From NCBI RefSeq assembly GCF_900167125.1, contig NZ_FUYC01000007.1, positions 49,401 through 113,400 on the forward strand: DNA of 64,000 nt, in the 5' to 3' direction. The position numbers were made by a program, and so were the translations under genes. Source of the DNA: Paucidesulfovibrio gracilis DSM 16080 (GTDB lineage: Bacteria > Desulfobacterota > Desulfovibrionia > Desulfovibrionales > Desulfovibrionaceae). Of the stretch, positions 26,091 through 34,979 are shown piece by piece. The notes below the pieces were generated by a model. The model saw only the letters and a list, made by a program, of their open reading frames with translations, was not told the origin of the DNA and ran no database searches. Every line of letters starts with the position of its first letter. Position 1 is the stretch's first letter.

Positions 26091-26174
26091 GAGTATGAGG
26101 CAGGGCAGACTTGCTGTGCGAATCCTGTTTTCTAGTCGCACCGATCCGATAATGCAAACCCTGTGAGGCTCCGC

Positions 26175-26909
26175 ATGAAACGACTCCTCGCCCTTGTGAT
26201 GCTCCTGGCCATAGCCCTGCCTCTGCCTGCCTCGGCAGCGGATCTGCTTGTGGCCCAGGCCGCCAACTTCATGCCCGCCATGAAGGAAATCATCCCTGTT
26301 TTTGAACAACAAACCGGCCTTGAGGTGGATGCCACCTATACATCAACGGGAAAGCTTTACGGCCAGATCGTAAACGGTGCTCCGTTCGACGTTTTTCTTG
26401 CCGCTGACCAGCGCCGGCCCGACAAACTCTTTGCGGACGGCCTGTGTTCCGAACCGTTTGTCTATGCCAAAGGGCAGATCGTACTCTGGAGCCTGAATCC
26501 CCAGCTTTGCAAAGGCGATTGGACCAAGGCCGCCCAACACACGGACGCCGTCAAAGTGGCCATAGCCAATGTGGAAAACGCCCCATACGGCAACGCCGCC
26601 ATGGTGGCCATGCAGAAGGCGGAGATATGGGACGCCATGCAGTCGCGGCTCGTATTCGGCCAGAACATCGCCCAGGTGTTCCAATACGCCTCAACGGGTG
26701 CGGCTGACGCCGGGTTCTGCGCGTATTCCTCTGTGTTCACCGAGCAAGGTCAAAAAGGTTGCTTCGTAGAAATCCCCCAGGCTCCGGACGTAATTCAGGC
26801 GGCCTGCATCCTCAACAGCGCCCCGCATTCCGAGGCAGCGGCCAAATTCGTCGAATTTCTGGCCACACCGGAAGTAGCGGCCATCAAGGCCAAATACGGG
26901 TACAAATAG
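26175..26909 (+). CDS. modA: molybdate/tungstate ABC transporter, periplasmic binding protein
   Basis: A 244-residue exported protein. A signal peptide (MKRLLALVMLLAIALPLPASA) is followed by ADLLVAQAANFMPAMKEI, STGKLYGQIVNGAPFDVFLAAD and VFQYASTGAADAGFCAYSSV, which parallel ModA's oxyanion-binding blocks (A-A-S-x-x; G-S-S/T-G-x-L; G-x-x-D-V-x-x-x-A-D). I start at ATG 26175 with GAGG at 26165-26168; an in-frame GTG at 26163 is less likely. First gene of modABC. Confidence 0.93.
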   Translation: MKRLLALVMLLAIALPLPASAADLLVAQAANFMPAMKEIIPVFEQQTGLEVDATYTSTGKLYGQIVNGAPFDVFLAADQRRPDKLFADGLCSEPFVYAKGQIVLWSLNPQLCKGDWTKAAQHTDAVKVAIANVENAPYGNAAMVAMQKAEIWDAMQSRLVFGQNIAQVFQYASTGAADAGFCAYSSVFTEQGQKGCFVEIPQAPDVIQAACILNSAPHSEAAAKFVEFLATPEVAAIKAKYGYK

Positions 26910-26912
26910 ATC

Positions 26913-27569
26913 ATGGATTGGAGTCCTCTGCTCCTTTCGGCAAAATTGGCGCTGCTGACCACCGTACTTATTCCGGTGGCAGCAGCGCCCCTCGCCTATA
27001 TGCTCGCCTTTTTCCGTTTTCCCGGCAAAAGCCTGCTGGATGCCTTCATCACGCTCCCCATGGTGCTTCCGCCCACGGTGCTCGGCTTTGGTTTGTTGGT
27101 CTGCTTCGGACCAAACGCCTTTCTGGGAGCGTCATGGGAACAGCTCTTCGGGCAGCGACTGGTGTTCAGCTTTTCCGCCATTGTCCTCGCCTCCCTGATT
27201 TTCAACCTGCCTTTTGCGGTCCAGCCCATGCGCGCCTCCTTTGAGAAGCTGGACTCCCGCCTGTTGGAAAGCGCATCCATCCTCGGCCTTTCACGCACCG
27301 CAGCCTTTTTCCGCGTGGTTTTGCCCAACTGCTTGGGTGGTCTGGCCGCAGCGTCTATCCTGGTCTTCGCCCACAGCCTGGGTGAATTCGGCGTCATCCT
27401 CATGGTCGGCGGCTCCATTCCCGGTGAAACCAAGGTGGCCTCCATCGCCATTTTCGAGGCAGTGGAAGCCCTGCGCTACGACGATGCCTTCCGCATGTCC
27501 GCCCTGCTTGTCCCGGTAAGCTTTGTGGTGCTGCTGATCATCAACCGCATCAACCAAAGAGACCAATGA
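26913..27569 (+). CDS. modB: molybdate ABC transporter permease
   Basis: A 218-residue inner-membrane permease with five to six helices. The cytoplasmic EAA loop is seen as LESASILGLSRTAAFFRVVLPNCLGG, and the ModB-specific block HSLGEFGVILMVGGSIPGET is intact. ITLPMVLPPTVLGFGLL is another family stretch. It starts three bases after modA and its stop overlaps modC as ATGA. Confidence 0.95.
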   Translation: MDWSPLLLSAKLALLTTVLIPVAAAPLAYMLAFFRFPGKSLLDAFITLPMVLPPTVLGFGLLVCFGPNAFLGASWEQLFGQRLVFSFSAIVLASLIFNLPFAVQPMRASFEKLDSRLLESASILGLSRTAAFFRVVLPNCLGGLAAASILVFAHSLGEFGVILMVGGSIPGETKVASIAIFEAVEALRYDDAFRMSALLVPVSFVVLLIINRINQRDQ

Positions 27570-28255
27570 GCCTGAACGCCTCCATACGCAAACGTCTGCC
27601 GCATTTCGAACTGAACGTGGAACTCTGTTGCGCGCCGGGCCGTCTTACCGCGCTCGTGGGTCCGTCAGGTGCCGGAAAGACCACCCTGGTCCGGCTGCTT
27701 GCCGGTCTGGAACGACCGGATCAAGGCGTGATCACAATGGGTGATGCCGTCTGGGTGGATACAACGCGGCGACGCTTCGTGCCAACGCGTAAACGCGGCC
27801 TCGGCCTCGTGTTTCAAGACTACTGTCTGTTCCCTCATTTGTCGGTACGCCAAAATGTTGCCTTTGCCGCCACACAGGAACACCGCGTGGATGAACTGAT
27901 GGAACGCTTTGGGATTCATCACCTGCAACATCGCAAACCCTCGGCCATTTCCGGCGGAGAGCGCCAACGGGCCGCCTTTTGCCAGGCACTGGCCCGCAAT
28001 CCTTCCCTGCTTCTGCTGGATGAGCCGTTCTCCGCCCTGGATGCCGCCACCAGGGAAGCCTTGCGTAAGGAACTCAAAGACCTGAAAACCTCGTTGGACA
28101 TCCCCGTGATCCACGTCACCCACGACCTTGCCGAGGCCCGCTATCTTGGAGACACGATCCTCCCCGTGGTCAGCGGACGGGTCGCCCCGGACTGGCTGGA
28201 GCGTCAGTATGTTCCATTTTTGAACACATCGGACACTCTTCCAGAGCCTTCCTAA
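27566..28255 (+). CDS. modC: molybdate ABC transporter ATPase without the C-terminal MOP domain
   Basis: A 229-residue ABC ATPase. Walker A is GPSGAGKTT (about 32-40), the signature is SGGERQRAAFCQALARNPS, Walker B is LLLLDEPFSALD and the switch His is in VIHVTHDLAEA. E. coli ModC is about 350 residues and ends in a molybdate-binding MOP/TOBE domain; that domain is absent here, so substrate feedback through ModC is not expected. ATG 27566 overlaps the modB stop. Confidence 0.93.
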   Translation: MSLNASIRKRLPHFELNVELCCAPGRLTALVGPSGAGKTTLVRLLAGLERPDQGVITMGDAVWVDTTRRRFVPTRKRGLGLVFQDYCLFPHLSVRQNVAFAATQEHRVDELMERFGIHHLQHRKPSAISGGERQRAAFCQALARNPSLLLLDEPFSALDAATREALRKELKDLKTSLDIPVIHVTHDLAEARYLGDTILPVVSGRVAPDWLERQYVPFLNTSDTLPEPS

Positions 28256-28387
28256 GACCGATTTTCCTGGTCCAGCCAGTTCATCTTCCTCTCGCACTTT
28301 CCGCTAAAACATACGCCCTGCATAGGATATACGGCATTTGCCCGTATTCCCTTTCCCCATGCCAAGCGTTTGTCACCTTTACACCCA

Positions 28388-28416
28388 TTGACCAATTATG
28401 CCCGCTTGTGCATAGT
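28388..28416 (+). promoter_or_regulatory. sigma-70-type promoter upstream of the molybdopterin-binding protein gene
   Basis: TTGACC at 28388-28393 and CATAGT at 28411-28416 are 17 bases apart. This leaves a leader of roughly 105 bases before the ATG at 28528. The leader contains GC-rich inverted repeats (CCCG/CGGG near 28455-28475 and GGCGG/CCGCC near 28477-28500) that could fold. Confidence 0.5.
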
Positions 28417-28527
28417 TTCAACCAAACTTCAACTCGCAACACCATACGAGCGTTCCCGGAACAATTCGGGACGGGCGGAATCGCCAGGGCGTACCGCCGA
28501 TTACTCGCGCACACGGAGCCGCATGTT

Positions 28528-29547
28528 ATGATGAACAGTCTCCCTGTTGAACAGGCCGTGGGCAAAGTGCTTTGCCACGACATGACCCGTATTGTTCCGG
28601 GCCAGACCAAGGGTCCGGCCTTTCGCAAAGGCCACATCGTCCGCGAAGAGGACATCCCCCTGCTGCTGGAAATCGGAAAAGAGCACATCTACGTGCTCAG
28701 TCTGGAGGAAGGACAACTCCATGAAGACGACGCGGCCCGGCGCATCGCCAACGCCGCAACCGGTCCCGGCATCACCTTGTCCGACCCTGTGGAAGGGCGC
28801 GTCAACTTTCTGGCCGATCCCGGGTTGCTCACCATCAACGTCGAAGCCCTGAACCGTATCAACGCCATCGAAGAAGTCGCCCTGGCCACCCTGCACACCG
28901 GTCAGCAGATCACCAGCAGACGGCCCGTGGCCGGAACCCGCGTCGTGCCTTTGGTTGTGGACGAGGACAAAGTCCGCCGGGTCGAGACCATCTGTAGGGA
29001 ATCCGGCCCGGTGGTTCAGGTCAAACCCTTTGCCCGGCTGCGCGTGGGCATGGTCACCACCGGCAGCGAAGTCTATTACGGCCGCATTGAGGACAAATTC
29101 GGCCCCGTGGTGCAACGAAAATTTGAAAAACTCGGCAGCACGATCATGGGCCAGACCCTGTCCAGCGACGATCCGGCCATGACGCGTGACGCCATCGACG
29201 CCTTTATCGCCCAGGGAGCGGAAATGGTGGTGGTCACAGGCGGCATGTCCGTGGACCCGGACGACCAGACGCCGGCCAGCATTCGCGCCACAGGAGCCGA
29301 AGTGGTCACCTACGGCTCTCCGACCTTCCCGGGCGTCATGTTTATGCTGGCCTACAAAAACGGTGTCCCCATCGTGGGGCTGCCCGGCTGCGTCATGTAC
29401 TACAGAGCCAGCATTTTCGACCTCGTGGTGCCGCGGCTCCTGGCCGGCGAAAAACTCACCAGAAAAGACATCACGGAATTGGGACACGGCGGATTCTGCG
29501 CCGGATGCGACACCTGCCGCTATCCGGTCTGCCCGTTTGGAAAATAG
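28528..29547 (+). CDS. MoeA-like molybdopterin-binding protein with C-terminal cysteine motif
   Basis: A 339-residue protein. The N-terminal part (PVEQAVGKVLCHDMTRIVPGQTKGPAFRKGHIV) resembles the MoeA-related linker fold and the C-terminal part has the MoCF-biosynthesis fold: VGMVTTGSEVYYGRIEDKF, VTGGMSVDPDDQTPASIR and GLPGCVMYY. It ends GGFCAGCDTCRYPVCPFGK, an unusual CxxCxxCxxxxC tail that could bind iron-sulfur or the metal. It probably inserts Mo or handles cofactor for the hydroxylase encoded next. I start at ATG 28528 with GGAG nine bases upstream; a second ATG follows directly. Confidence 0.82.
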   Translation: MMNSLPVEQAVGKVLCHDMTRIVPGQTKGPAFRKGHIVREEDIPLLLEIGKEHIYVLSLEEGQLHEDDAARRIANAATGPGITLSDPVEGRVNFLADPGLLTINVEALNRINAIEEVALATLHTGQQITSRRPVAGTRVVPLVVDEDKVRRVETICRESGPVVQVKPFARLRVGMVTTGSEVYYGRIEDKFGPVVQRKFEKLGSTIMGQTLSSDDPAMTRDAIDAFIAQGAEMVVVTGGMSVDPDDQTPASIRATGAEVVTYGSPTFPGVMFMLAYKNGVPIVGLPGCVMYYRASIFDLVVPRLLAGEKLTRKDITELGHGGFCAGCDTCRYPVCPFGK

Positions 29548-29621
29548 TTCCTGCAACAGGACACGCTTTGGGCCGAGAGGGGGTCCATGGTTACTGTCAA
29601 CGTGCGTACAAGGAGGACTCC

Positions 29622-32342
29622 ATGATCAAACGCACTCTCAATGTCAACGGTGTGCCGCGCACGGTCGTGGCCGATCCGAATCAATCACTGGCCAACGTCC
29701 TGCGTGAAAACCTGGGCCTGACCAGCGTCAAGATCGGCTGCAACCAAGGCCAGTGCGGCGCCTGCACCGTCTACATGGACGGCAAATTGGTGCGCTCCTG
29801 CACCCGGAAACTCAAAAAGGTGGACAACGGCGCCAAGCTGTTGACCCTGGAAGGCATCGGCACCCCGGACAATCTGCACCCCATCCAGCTGGCCTGGATC
29901 GCCTACGGCGCGGCGCAGTGCGGATTCTGCTCCCCGGGCTTCCTGGTTTCCACCTATGCGCTGCTGGAGAAAAATCCCAGCCCCACCCGCGAAGAGGTGC
30001 GTGACTGGTTCCAGAAGCACCGCAACGCCTGCCGCTGCACCGGATACAAACCCCTGGTGGACGCCGTCATGGCCGCTGCCGAAGTGATGCGCGGCGAAAA
30101 GAGCGAAGACGATCTGCTCTTTGAAATCCCTGAAGACGGCCGCATCTGGGGAACCAAGTATCCCCGTCCCTCGGCCATTGCCAAAGTCACCGGCACCTGG
30201 GACTTCGGTGCCGACCTGGGCATTCGCCTGCCGCAAGGCAGCCTGCGCTGCGCCCTGGTCCAGGCCGAGGTCTCCCATGCCAAGATCCTGAACATCGACA
30301 CCTCCGAGGCCGAAAAAATGCCCGGCGTGTTCAAGGTCGTGACCTACAAGGACGTCAAGGGCAAAAACCGCATCACCGGCCTGATCACCTTCCCGGCCAA
30401 CAAAGGCGACGGATGGGATCGTCCGATCCTTTGCGACGAAAAGATCTTCCAGTACGGCGATGCCATCGCCATCGTCTGCGCGGACACCGAGGAGCACGCC
30501 AACGCCGCTGCCGCCAAGGTCAAGGTGGACCTGGAACAGCTGCCCGAATACATGAGCGCCCCCGCGGCCATGGCCGACGACGCCATTGAAATCCATCCCG
30601 GTACACCCAACGTCTACTACACACCGAAGATCGCAAAAGGCGACGACACCGCCCCGATCTTCAACCGTGATGACGTGGTAATCGCCGAAGGCGACTACTA
30701 CACCCAGCGTCAGCCGCACATGCCCATCGAGCCGGACGTGGGATTCGCCTACCAGGACGAAAACGGCAAGCTCTTCATCCATTCCAAGTCCATTGGTCTG
30801 CATCTGCACCTGTTCATGATCGCTCCGGGACTGGGCGTGGAGCCGGAAAACATGGCTCTGGTCCAGAACCCCACGGGCGGCACCTTCGGCTACAAGTTCA
30901 GCCCGACCATGGAAGCGCTGGTCGGCGCGGCTGCTCTGGCCACTGGCCGTCCAGTGTACCTCAACTACTCCTGGCACCAGCAGCAGACCTACACCGGAAA
31001 ACGCTCGCCCTTCTTCACCTGGTTGCGCATGGCCGCCACCAAGGACGGCAAGATCCTGGGCATGGAAACGGACTGGACCTGTGACCACGGTCCTTACTCC
31101 GAATTCGGCGACCTGCTGACCCTGCGCGGCGCCCAGTATATTGGCGCGGGATACGACATCCCGGCCATCCGCGGCAACGGGCGCACCGTTTGCACCAACC
31201 ATTGCTGGGGCGCGGCCTTCCGTGGCTACGGCGCACCGGAAGCCGAATTCCCCTCGGAAGTGCTCATGGATGAGCTGGCCGAGAAACTCGGCATGGATCC
31301 CTTTGATCTGCGCTACAAGAACGTCTACCGCAAGGGTGCCACCACTCCCACGGGCCAGGATCCCGAAGTCTATTCCCTGCCGGAAATGCTGGATAAGCTG
31401 AAGCCGAAATACGAAGAAGCCAAAAAACGCGCCGCCGCCAATTCCACGGACGAAATCAAACGTGGTGTGGGCATCTCCATCGGTGTGTACGGCTCTGGTC
31501 TGGACGGTCCGGACACCTCCGAGGTGGACGCCGAACTCATGCCTGACGGCACCGTGACCATCTACTCCTGCTGGGAAGATCACGGCCAGGGCGCGGACAT
31601 GGGAACCCTGGGTACAGCTCACGAAGCGCTGCGCCCGTTGAACATTACGCCGGACCAGATCAACCTGGTCATGAACGACACAAGCCTCGCCCCCAATGCG
31701 GGACCGGCGGGCGGCAGCCGCTCACAGGTCGTCACCGGCCAGGCCACCCGCGTGGCCTGTGAAATGCTCATCGCGGCCATGAAGAAGCCCGACGGCTCGT
31801 TCCGCACGCACAAGGAAATGGTCGACGAAAAAATCGAAACCCGTGTGCACGGCAAATGGACCGCCCCGGCCAATGACTGCGACGAAAACAGCCAGGGCAA
31901 CCCCTTCTGCTGCTACATGTACGGCGTGTTCATGTCCGAGGTGGCTGTGGAACTGGCCACAGGTAAAACCACCGTGGAAAAAATGACTACCGTGGCCGAC
32001 ATCGGCGTGGTCAACAACTACCTGGTGGTGGACGGCCAGATCTACGGCGGCGTGGCCCAGGGCATCGGCCTGGCTCTGTCCGAAGATTACGAGGACATCA
32101 AAAAGCACTCCACCATGGTGGGAGCCGGATTCCCGTACATCAAGCAGATCCCGGACGACATGGAGATCATCTACGTGGAAACGCCGCGTCCCGACGGACC
32201 GTTCGGCGCTTCCGGCGTAGGCGAAATGCCGCTCACCGCGCCCCATGCCGCAGTGATTAACGCCATCTACAACGCCTGCGGCGTCCGCATCCGCCAACTG
32301 CCCGCCAAGCCTGAAAAGGTGCTGGCCGGCCTGAACGCCTAG
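29622..32342 (+). CDS. mop: aldehyde oxidoreductase (mononuclear molybdenum hydroxylase, Mop type)
   Basis: A 906-residue cytoplasmic enzyme of the xanthine oxidase family that oxidises aldehydes to acids. The first [2Fe-2S] cluster is bound by C40, C45, C48 and C60 (GCNQGQCGACTVY.. VRSC) and the second by C100 and C103 (QCGFC) plus the CRC pair in NACRCTG; numbering coincides with what I recall for D. gigas Mop (907 residues). The catalytic glutamate is E868 in GASGVGEMPL. No FAD domain is present, so electrons probably leave to flavodoxin or ferredoxin. AGGAGG at 29611-29616 marks ATG 29622. A strong terminator follows. Confidence 0.96.
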   Translation: MIKRTLNVNGVPRTVVADPNQSLANVLRENLGLTSVKIGCNQGQCGACTVYMDGKLVRSCTRKLKKVDNGAKLLTLEGIGTPDNLHPIQLAWIAYGAAQCGFCSPGFLVSTYALLEKNPSPTREEVRDWFQKHRNACRCTGYKPLVDAVMAAAEVMRGEKSEDDLLFEIPEDGRIWGTKYPRPSAIAKVTGTWDFGADLGIRLPQGSLRCALVQAEVSHAKILNIDTSEAEKMPGVFKVVTYKDVKGKNRITGLITFPANKGDGWDRPILCDEKIFQYGDAIAIVCADTEEHANAAAAKVKVDLEQLPEYMSAPAAMADDAIEIHPGTPNVYYTPKIAKGDDTAPIFNRDDVVIAEGDYYTQRQPHMPIEPDVGFAYQDENGKLFIHSKSIGLHLHLFMIAPGLGVEPENMALVQNPTGGTFGYKFSPTMEALVGAAALATGRPVYLNYSWHQQQTYTGKRSPFFTWLRMAATKDGKILGMETDWTCDHGPYSEFGDLLTLRGAQYIGAGYDIPAIRGNGRTVCTNHCWGAAFRGYGAPEAEFPSEVLMDELAEKLGMDPFDLRYKNVYRKGATTPTGQDPEVYSLPEMLDKLKPKYEEAKKRAAANSTDEIKRGVGISIGVYGSGLDGPDTSEVDAELMPDGTVTIYSCWEDHGQGADMGTLGTAHEALRPLNITPDQINLVMNDTSLAPNAGPAGGSRSQVVTGQATRVACEMLIAAMKKPDGSFRTHKEMVDEKIETRVHGKWTAPANDCDENSQGNPFCCYMYGVFMSEVAVELATGKTTVEKMTTVADIGVVNNYLVVDGQIYGGVAQGIGLALSEDYEDIKKHSTMVGAGFPYIKQIPDDMEIIYVETPRPDGPFGASGVGEMPLTAPHAAVINAIYNACGVRIRQLPAKPEKVLAGLNA

Positions 32343-32364
32343 GCACACTCGACACGCTCAACCT

Positions 32365-32406
32365 GGCGGCGGTCCGGTAATCCGTCGGACCGCCGCCTTT
32401 CTTTCC
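32365..32406 (+). terminator. terminator after mop
   Basis: GGCGGCGGTCCG at 32365-32376 pairs perfectly with CGGACCGCCGCC at 32386-32397 around a nine-base loop and is followed by TTTCTTTCC. It lies between mop and the accessory operon, so downstream genes have read-through or a separate promoter. Confidence 0.85.
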
Positions 32407-32436
32407 GACCATGGGACGCCGACACGGGAGCCGCTT

Positions 32437-34767
32437 ATGGACCAACAATCATTACATGCCTGGGAAGCCAAGTGTGTGCAGGAAGAAGCGCCGCGGTGTA
32501 CTGCGGCCTGCCCCCTGCATGTGGATGCCCGCGCCTTTAGCAAGCACATGAGCCAGGGACGCTGGAACGAGGCCTGGGCTGTCCTTGCCCGGACCATGCC
32601 TTTGCCGCGTGTGCTGGCGCGTATTTGCGACGCCCCCTGCGAGTCCGCCTGCCTTCGTTCCGAGCGAGGCGGAGCCGTGCAGATCGGTGCGTTGGAAAAA
32701 TACTGCGCCCGCATGGTCACCCGCATGCCCCCGCAGCCCCCACTGCCACGCAAGGAAAAAACCGTCGCCGTGTTGGGCGCGGGGCTGGCCGGATTAAGCG
32801 CGGCCTGGGAGCTGGCACGCAAGGGCTTTACGGTCCAACTGCACGGCCGCCCGGTTCAGGGCAGTCTTGCCGATTTTACAGAAGAAATTTTACCGGATGC
32901 CGTGGTGCAGGCGGAACTGGAACGGCTCCAGAAGATGGGAGTGACCATGCTCGCTCCGCACCCTCTGGAGCAAGGAACCCTGCAAGCTTTACTGCAACAT
33001 TGCGACGCCGTATTTCTTGATCCGGAAATCCATTCCCTGGCCGAAACCGGGCTGGATCAGGCTGATCCACTGACCCTTGGAACAGATATTCCGGGCGTTT
33101 TTTCTGGCAATCTCCATGAGATGCTCCAACCGCCCGAATCACCTTCCCCTGCTCGGCTCGCCAGCCTGGGGAGACGGGCCGCCAATTCCATGGAACGTTT
33201 TGCCCAAGGCGCTTCCCTTACTGCCGGCCGGGAAAAGGACGGTCCCTATGAAAGCCGCCTGCATACCGACATTTCCACTATTCCCCAGGTTCCTCCGGTA
33301 TCGCTTGCTCCCACGTCGGATCCCGCAGACCAGGAGACCGCCATACAAGAAGAAGCGGGCCGCTGTCTGCAATGCGAATGTCTGGAATGCGTGAAACATT
33401 GCGCCTACCTGGAAAAATACGGTTCCTACCCCAAGGTCTATGCCCGCCGCATCTACAACAACGCTTCCATTGTCATGGGAACGCGTCAGGCCAACACCAT
33501 GATCAATTCCTGCATGGATTGCGGCCTGTGCGAAACCCTGTGTCCCGGGGATTTCGATATGGGCGCGCTCTGTCTGGAAGCCCGACGAGACATGGTGCAA
33601 CGCGGGAAAATGCCGCCGTCAGCGCATGAATTCGCCCTGCGGGACATGGACTTCGCCAATGGCGACCAAAGCGCATTGGCCCGCCCGGCTCCGGGAGGCT
33701 CTCCCACTCAATGGCTCTTCTTTCCCGGTTGCCAGCTGACGGCCTCGGATCCGGCCCTGGTGGAACGGGTCTATGCCTGGCTGCTGCAACAACAACCCGA
33801 AACAGGACTACACCTGGCCTGCTGCGGCGCGCCCGCACTCTGGGCCGGACAGGTGGACCGCTACGAAACATCGCTGGCCGAGTTGCGCTCATCCTGGAAA
33901 CAACTTGGTTCGCCAGCCGTGGCAGCGGCCTGTCCCACCTGTTTGCAAACCCTGCGGGAAGCGCTACCGGAAGCGGATATCCGCTCCTTTTGGGAGATGC
34001 TCACGGATATGGACCTGCCCTCGCCGGAACGCGATTCAAACACCCCGCTGGCCATTCATGACCCCTGCGGCTCACGCCAGGATGCCGCCCTGCACGAGGA
34101 CGTCCGCACCCTGCTGGAGCGTCTGGACATACCCCTCGTAGAACCGAAGCTGACCAAAGACCTCACGGAATGTTGCGGCTATGGCGGGTTGCTCTGCGAA
34201 GTGGACCCAGACCTCGGCCGGGAAGTGGTCGAACGCCGTGCCAAGTCCGTGGACCACGACTTCGTGACCTATTGCGCCATGTGCCGCGACAGGCTGGTGC
34301 GGACCGGAAAGCCCGTCTCCCATGCCCTGGATTTACTTTTTCCCCCGCCGGAGCCAAACGAATCTGCGCCGGGTCAACGCCCTGCTCCAGGCTATTCGCA
34401 ACGACGCGAAAATCGCGCCCGACTCAAGGAACGACTTCTGCAAACCTATTGGCAGGAATCCAGTCCCTTGCGTCCCGAGCATGAATCCGTGACCGTCCGA
34501 CTTGCCCCTGGTGTGGAGGAACGGCTGGATCAACGACGCATCCTCGTCTCGGACCTGCAAAAAACATTGCTGACCGCGCAACGGGCCAACAATGGCCAAG
34601 GCTGCGCTTTTGTGTCCGAATCCGGGAGACTTCTGGCCCGACACCGCCCCGTCAGCGTGACGTACTGGGTCGAATATGAACCGGAACCCGACGGCGGATA
34701 CCTCGTCCACAATGCCTGGAGCCACCGCATGCGCGTGGTGGACACCCTCAAAGGAGGCGACCGATGA
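32437..34767 (+). CDS. dicluster iron-sulfur / flavin-fold / CCG-domain redox protein
   Basis: A 776-residue multidomain protein. It starts with a GltD-type N-terminal 4Fe4S region (CTAACPLHVDARAF and ICDAPCESAC, about 20-75), then an ADP-binding motif VAVLGAGLAGLSAAWELA (about 109-126). A dicluster ferredoxin follows (CLQCECLECVKHC and CMDCGLCETLCPGDFDMG, about 308-370), then CCG-type domains (LACCGAP and ECCGYGGLLCEVDPDLG) like HdrB/GlpC. The NADPH-binding half of GltD appears missing. This matches proteins annotated as pyridine nucleotide-disulfide oxidoreductase/dicluster-binding near Desulfovibrio mop genes. A likely electron-transfer partner of the system. Its stop overlaps the next start. 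Confidence 0.8.
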   Translation: MDQQSLHAWEAKCVQEEAPRCTAACPLHVDARAFSKHMSQGRWNEAWAVLARTMPLPRVLARICDAPCESACLRSERGGAVQIGALEKYCARMVTRMPPQPPLPRKEKTVAVLGAGLAGLSAAWELARKGFTVQLHGRPVQGSLADFTEEILPDAVVQAELERLQKMGVTMLAPHPLEQGTLQALLQHCDAVFLDPEIHSLAETGLDQADPLTLGTDIPGVFSGNLHEMLQPPESPSPARLASLGRRAANSMERFAQGASLTAGREKDGPYESRLHTDISTIPQVPPVSLAPTSDPADQETAIQEEAGRCLQCECLECVKHCAYLEKYGSYPKVYARRIYNNASIVMGTRQANTMINSCMDCGLCETLCPGDFDMGALCLEARRDMVQRGKMPPSAHEFALRDMDFANGDQSALARPAPGGSPTQWLFFPGCQLTASDPALVERVYAWLLQQQPETGLHLACCGAPALWAGQVDRYETSLAELRSSWKQLGSPAVAAACPTCLQTLREALPEADIRSFWEMLTDMDLPSPERDSNTPLAIHDPCGSRQDAALHEDVRTLLERLDIPLVEPKLTKDLTECCGYGGLLCEVDPDLGREVVERRAKSVDHDFVTYCAMCRDRLVRTGKPVSHALDLLFPPPEPNESAPGQRPAPGYSQRRENRARLKERLLQTYWQESSPLRPEHESVTVRLAPGVEERLDQRRILVSDLQKTLLTAQRANNGQGCAFVSESGRLLARHRPVSVTYWVEYEPEPDGGYLVHNAWSHRMRVVDTLKGGDR

Positions 34768-34979
34768 GTACCATTCGTGTTCCCGAAGCCGATGTCACGG
34801 GGTGGCGTTGCCGAACCTGCGACCAACCATTGGAACCGGCTCCGGTCAGCTTGGAATATTTGGGCAGCAGCTTTAATGTGGAGTTGCCCGCCTGCCCCTG
34901 TTGCGGCATGGTTCTCATCCCCGAAGCCCTGGCCACGGGAAAAATGGCCGAGGTGGAACGACTTCTGGAGGACAAGTGA
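34764..34979 (+). CDS. small zinc-ribbon-like protein (DVU_1557-type)
   Basis: A 71-residue protein with two CxxC knuckles: WRCRTCDQPL (about 14) and PACPCCGMVLI (about 43). The spacing fits a rubredoxin- or zinc-ribbon-like metal site. It starts with ATGA overlap on the upstream gene and ends with GTGA overlap on the methyltransferase gene. Families of this kind in the same neighbourhood are labelled DVU_1557 redox proteins; the role is unknown. Confidence 0.8.
   Translation: MSTIRVPEADVTGWRCRTCDQPLEPAPVSLEYLGSSFNVELPACPCCGMVLIPEALATGKMAEVERLLEDK

Noticed and set aside
29685..31622. A 645-codon open frame antisense to mop
   Set aside because: The mop frame is certain by its cluster cysteines and catalytic Glu; the antisense product has only low-complexity composition.
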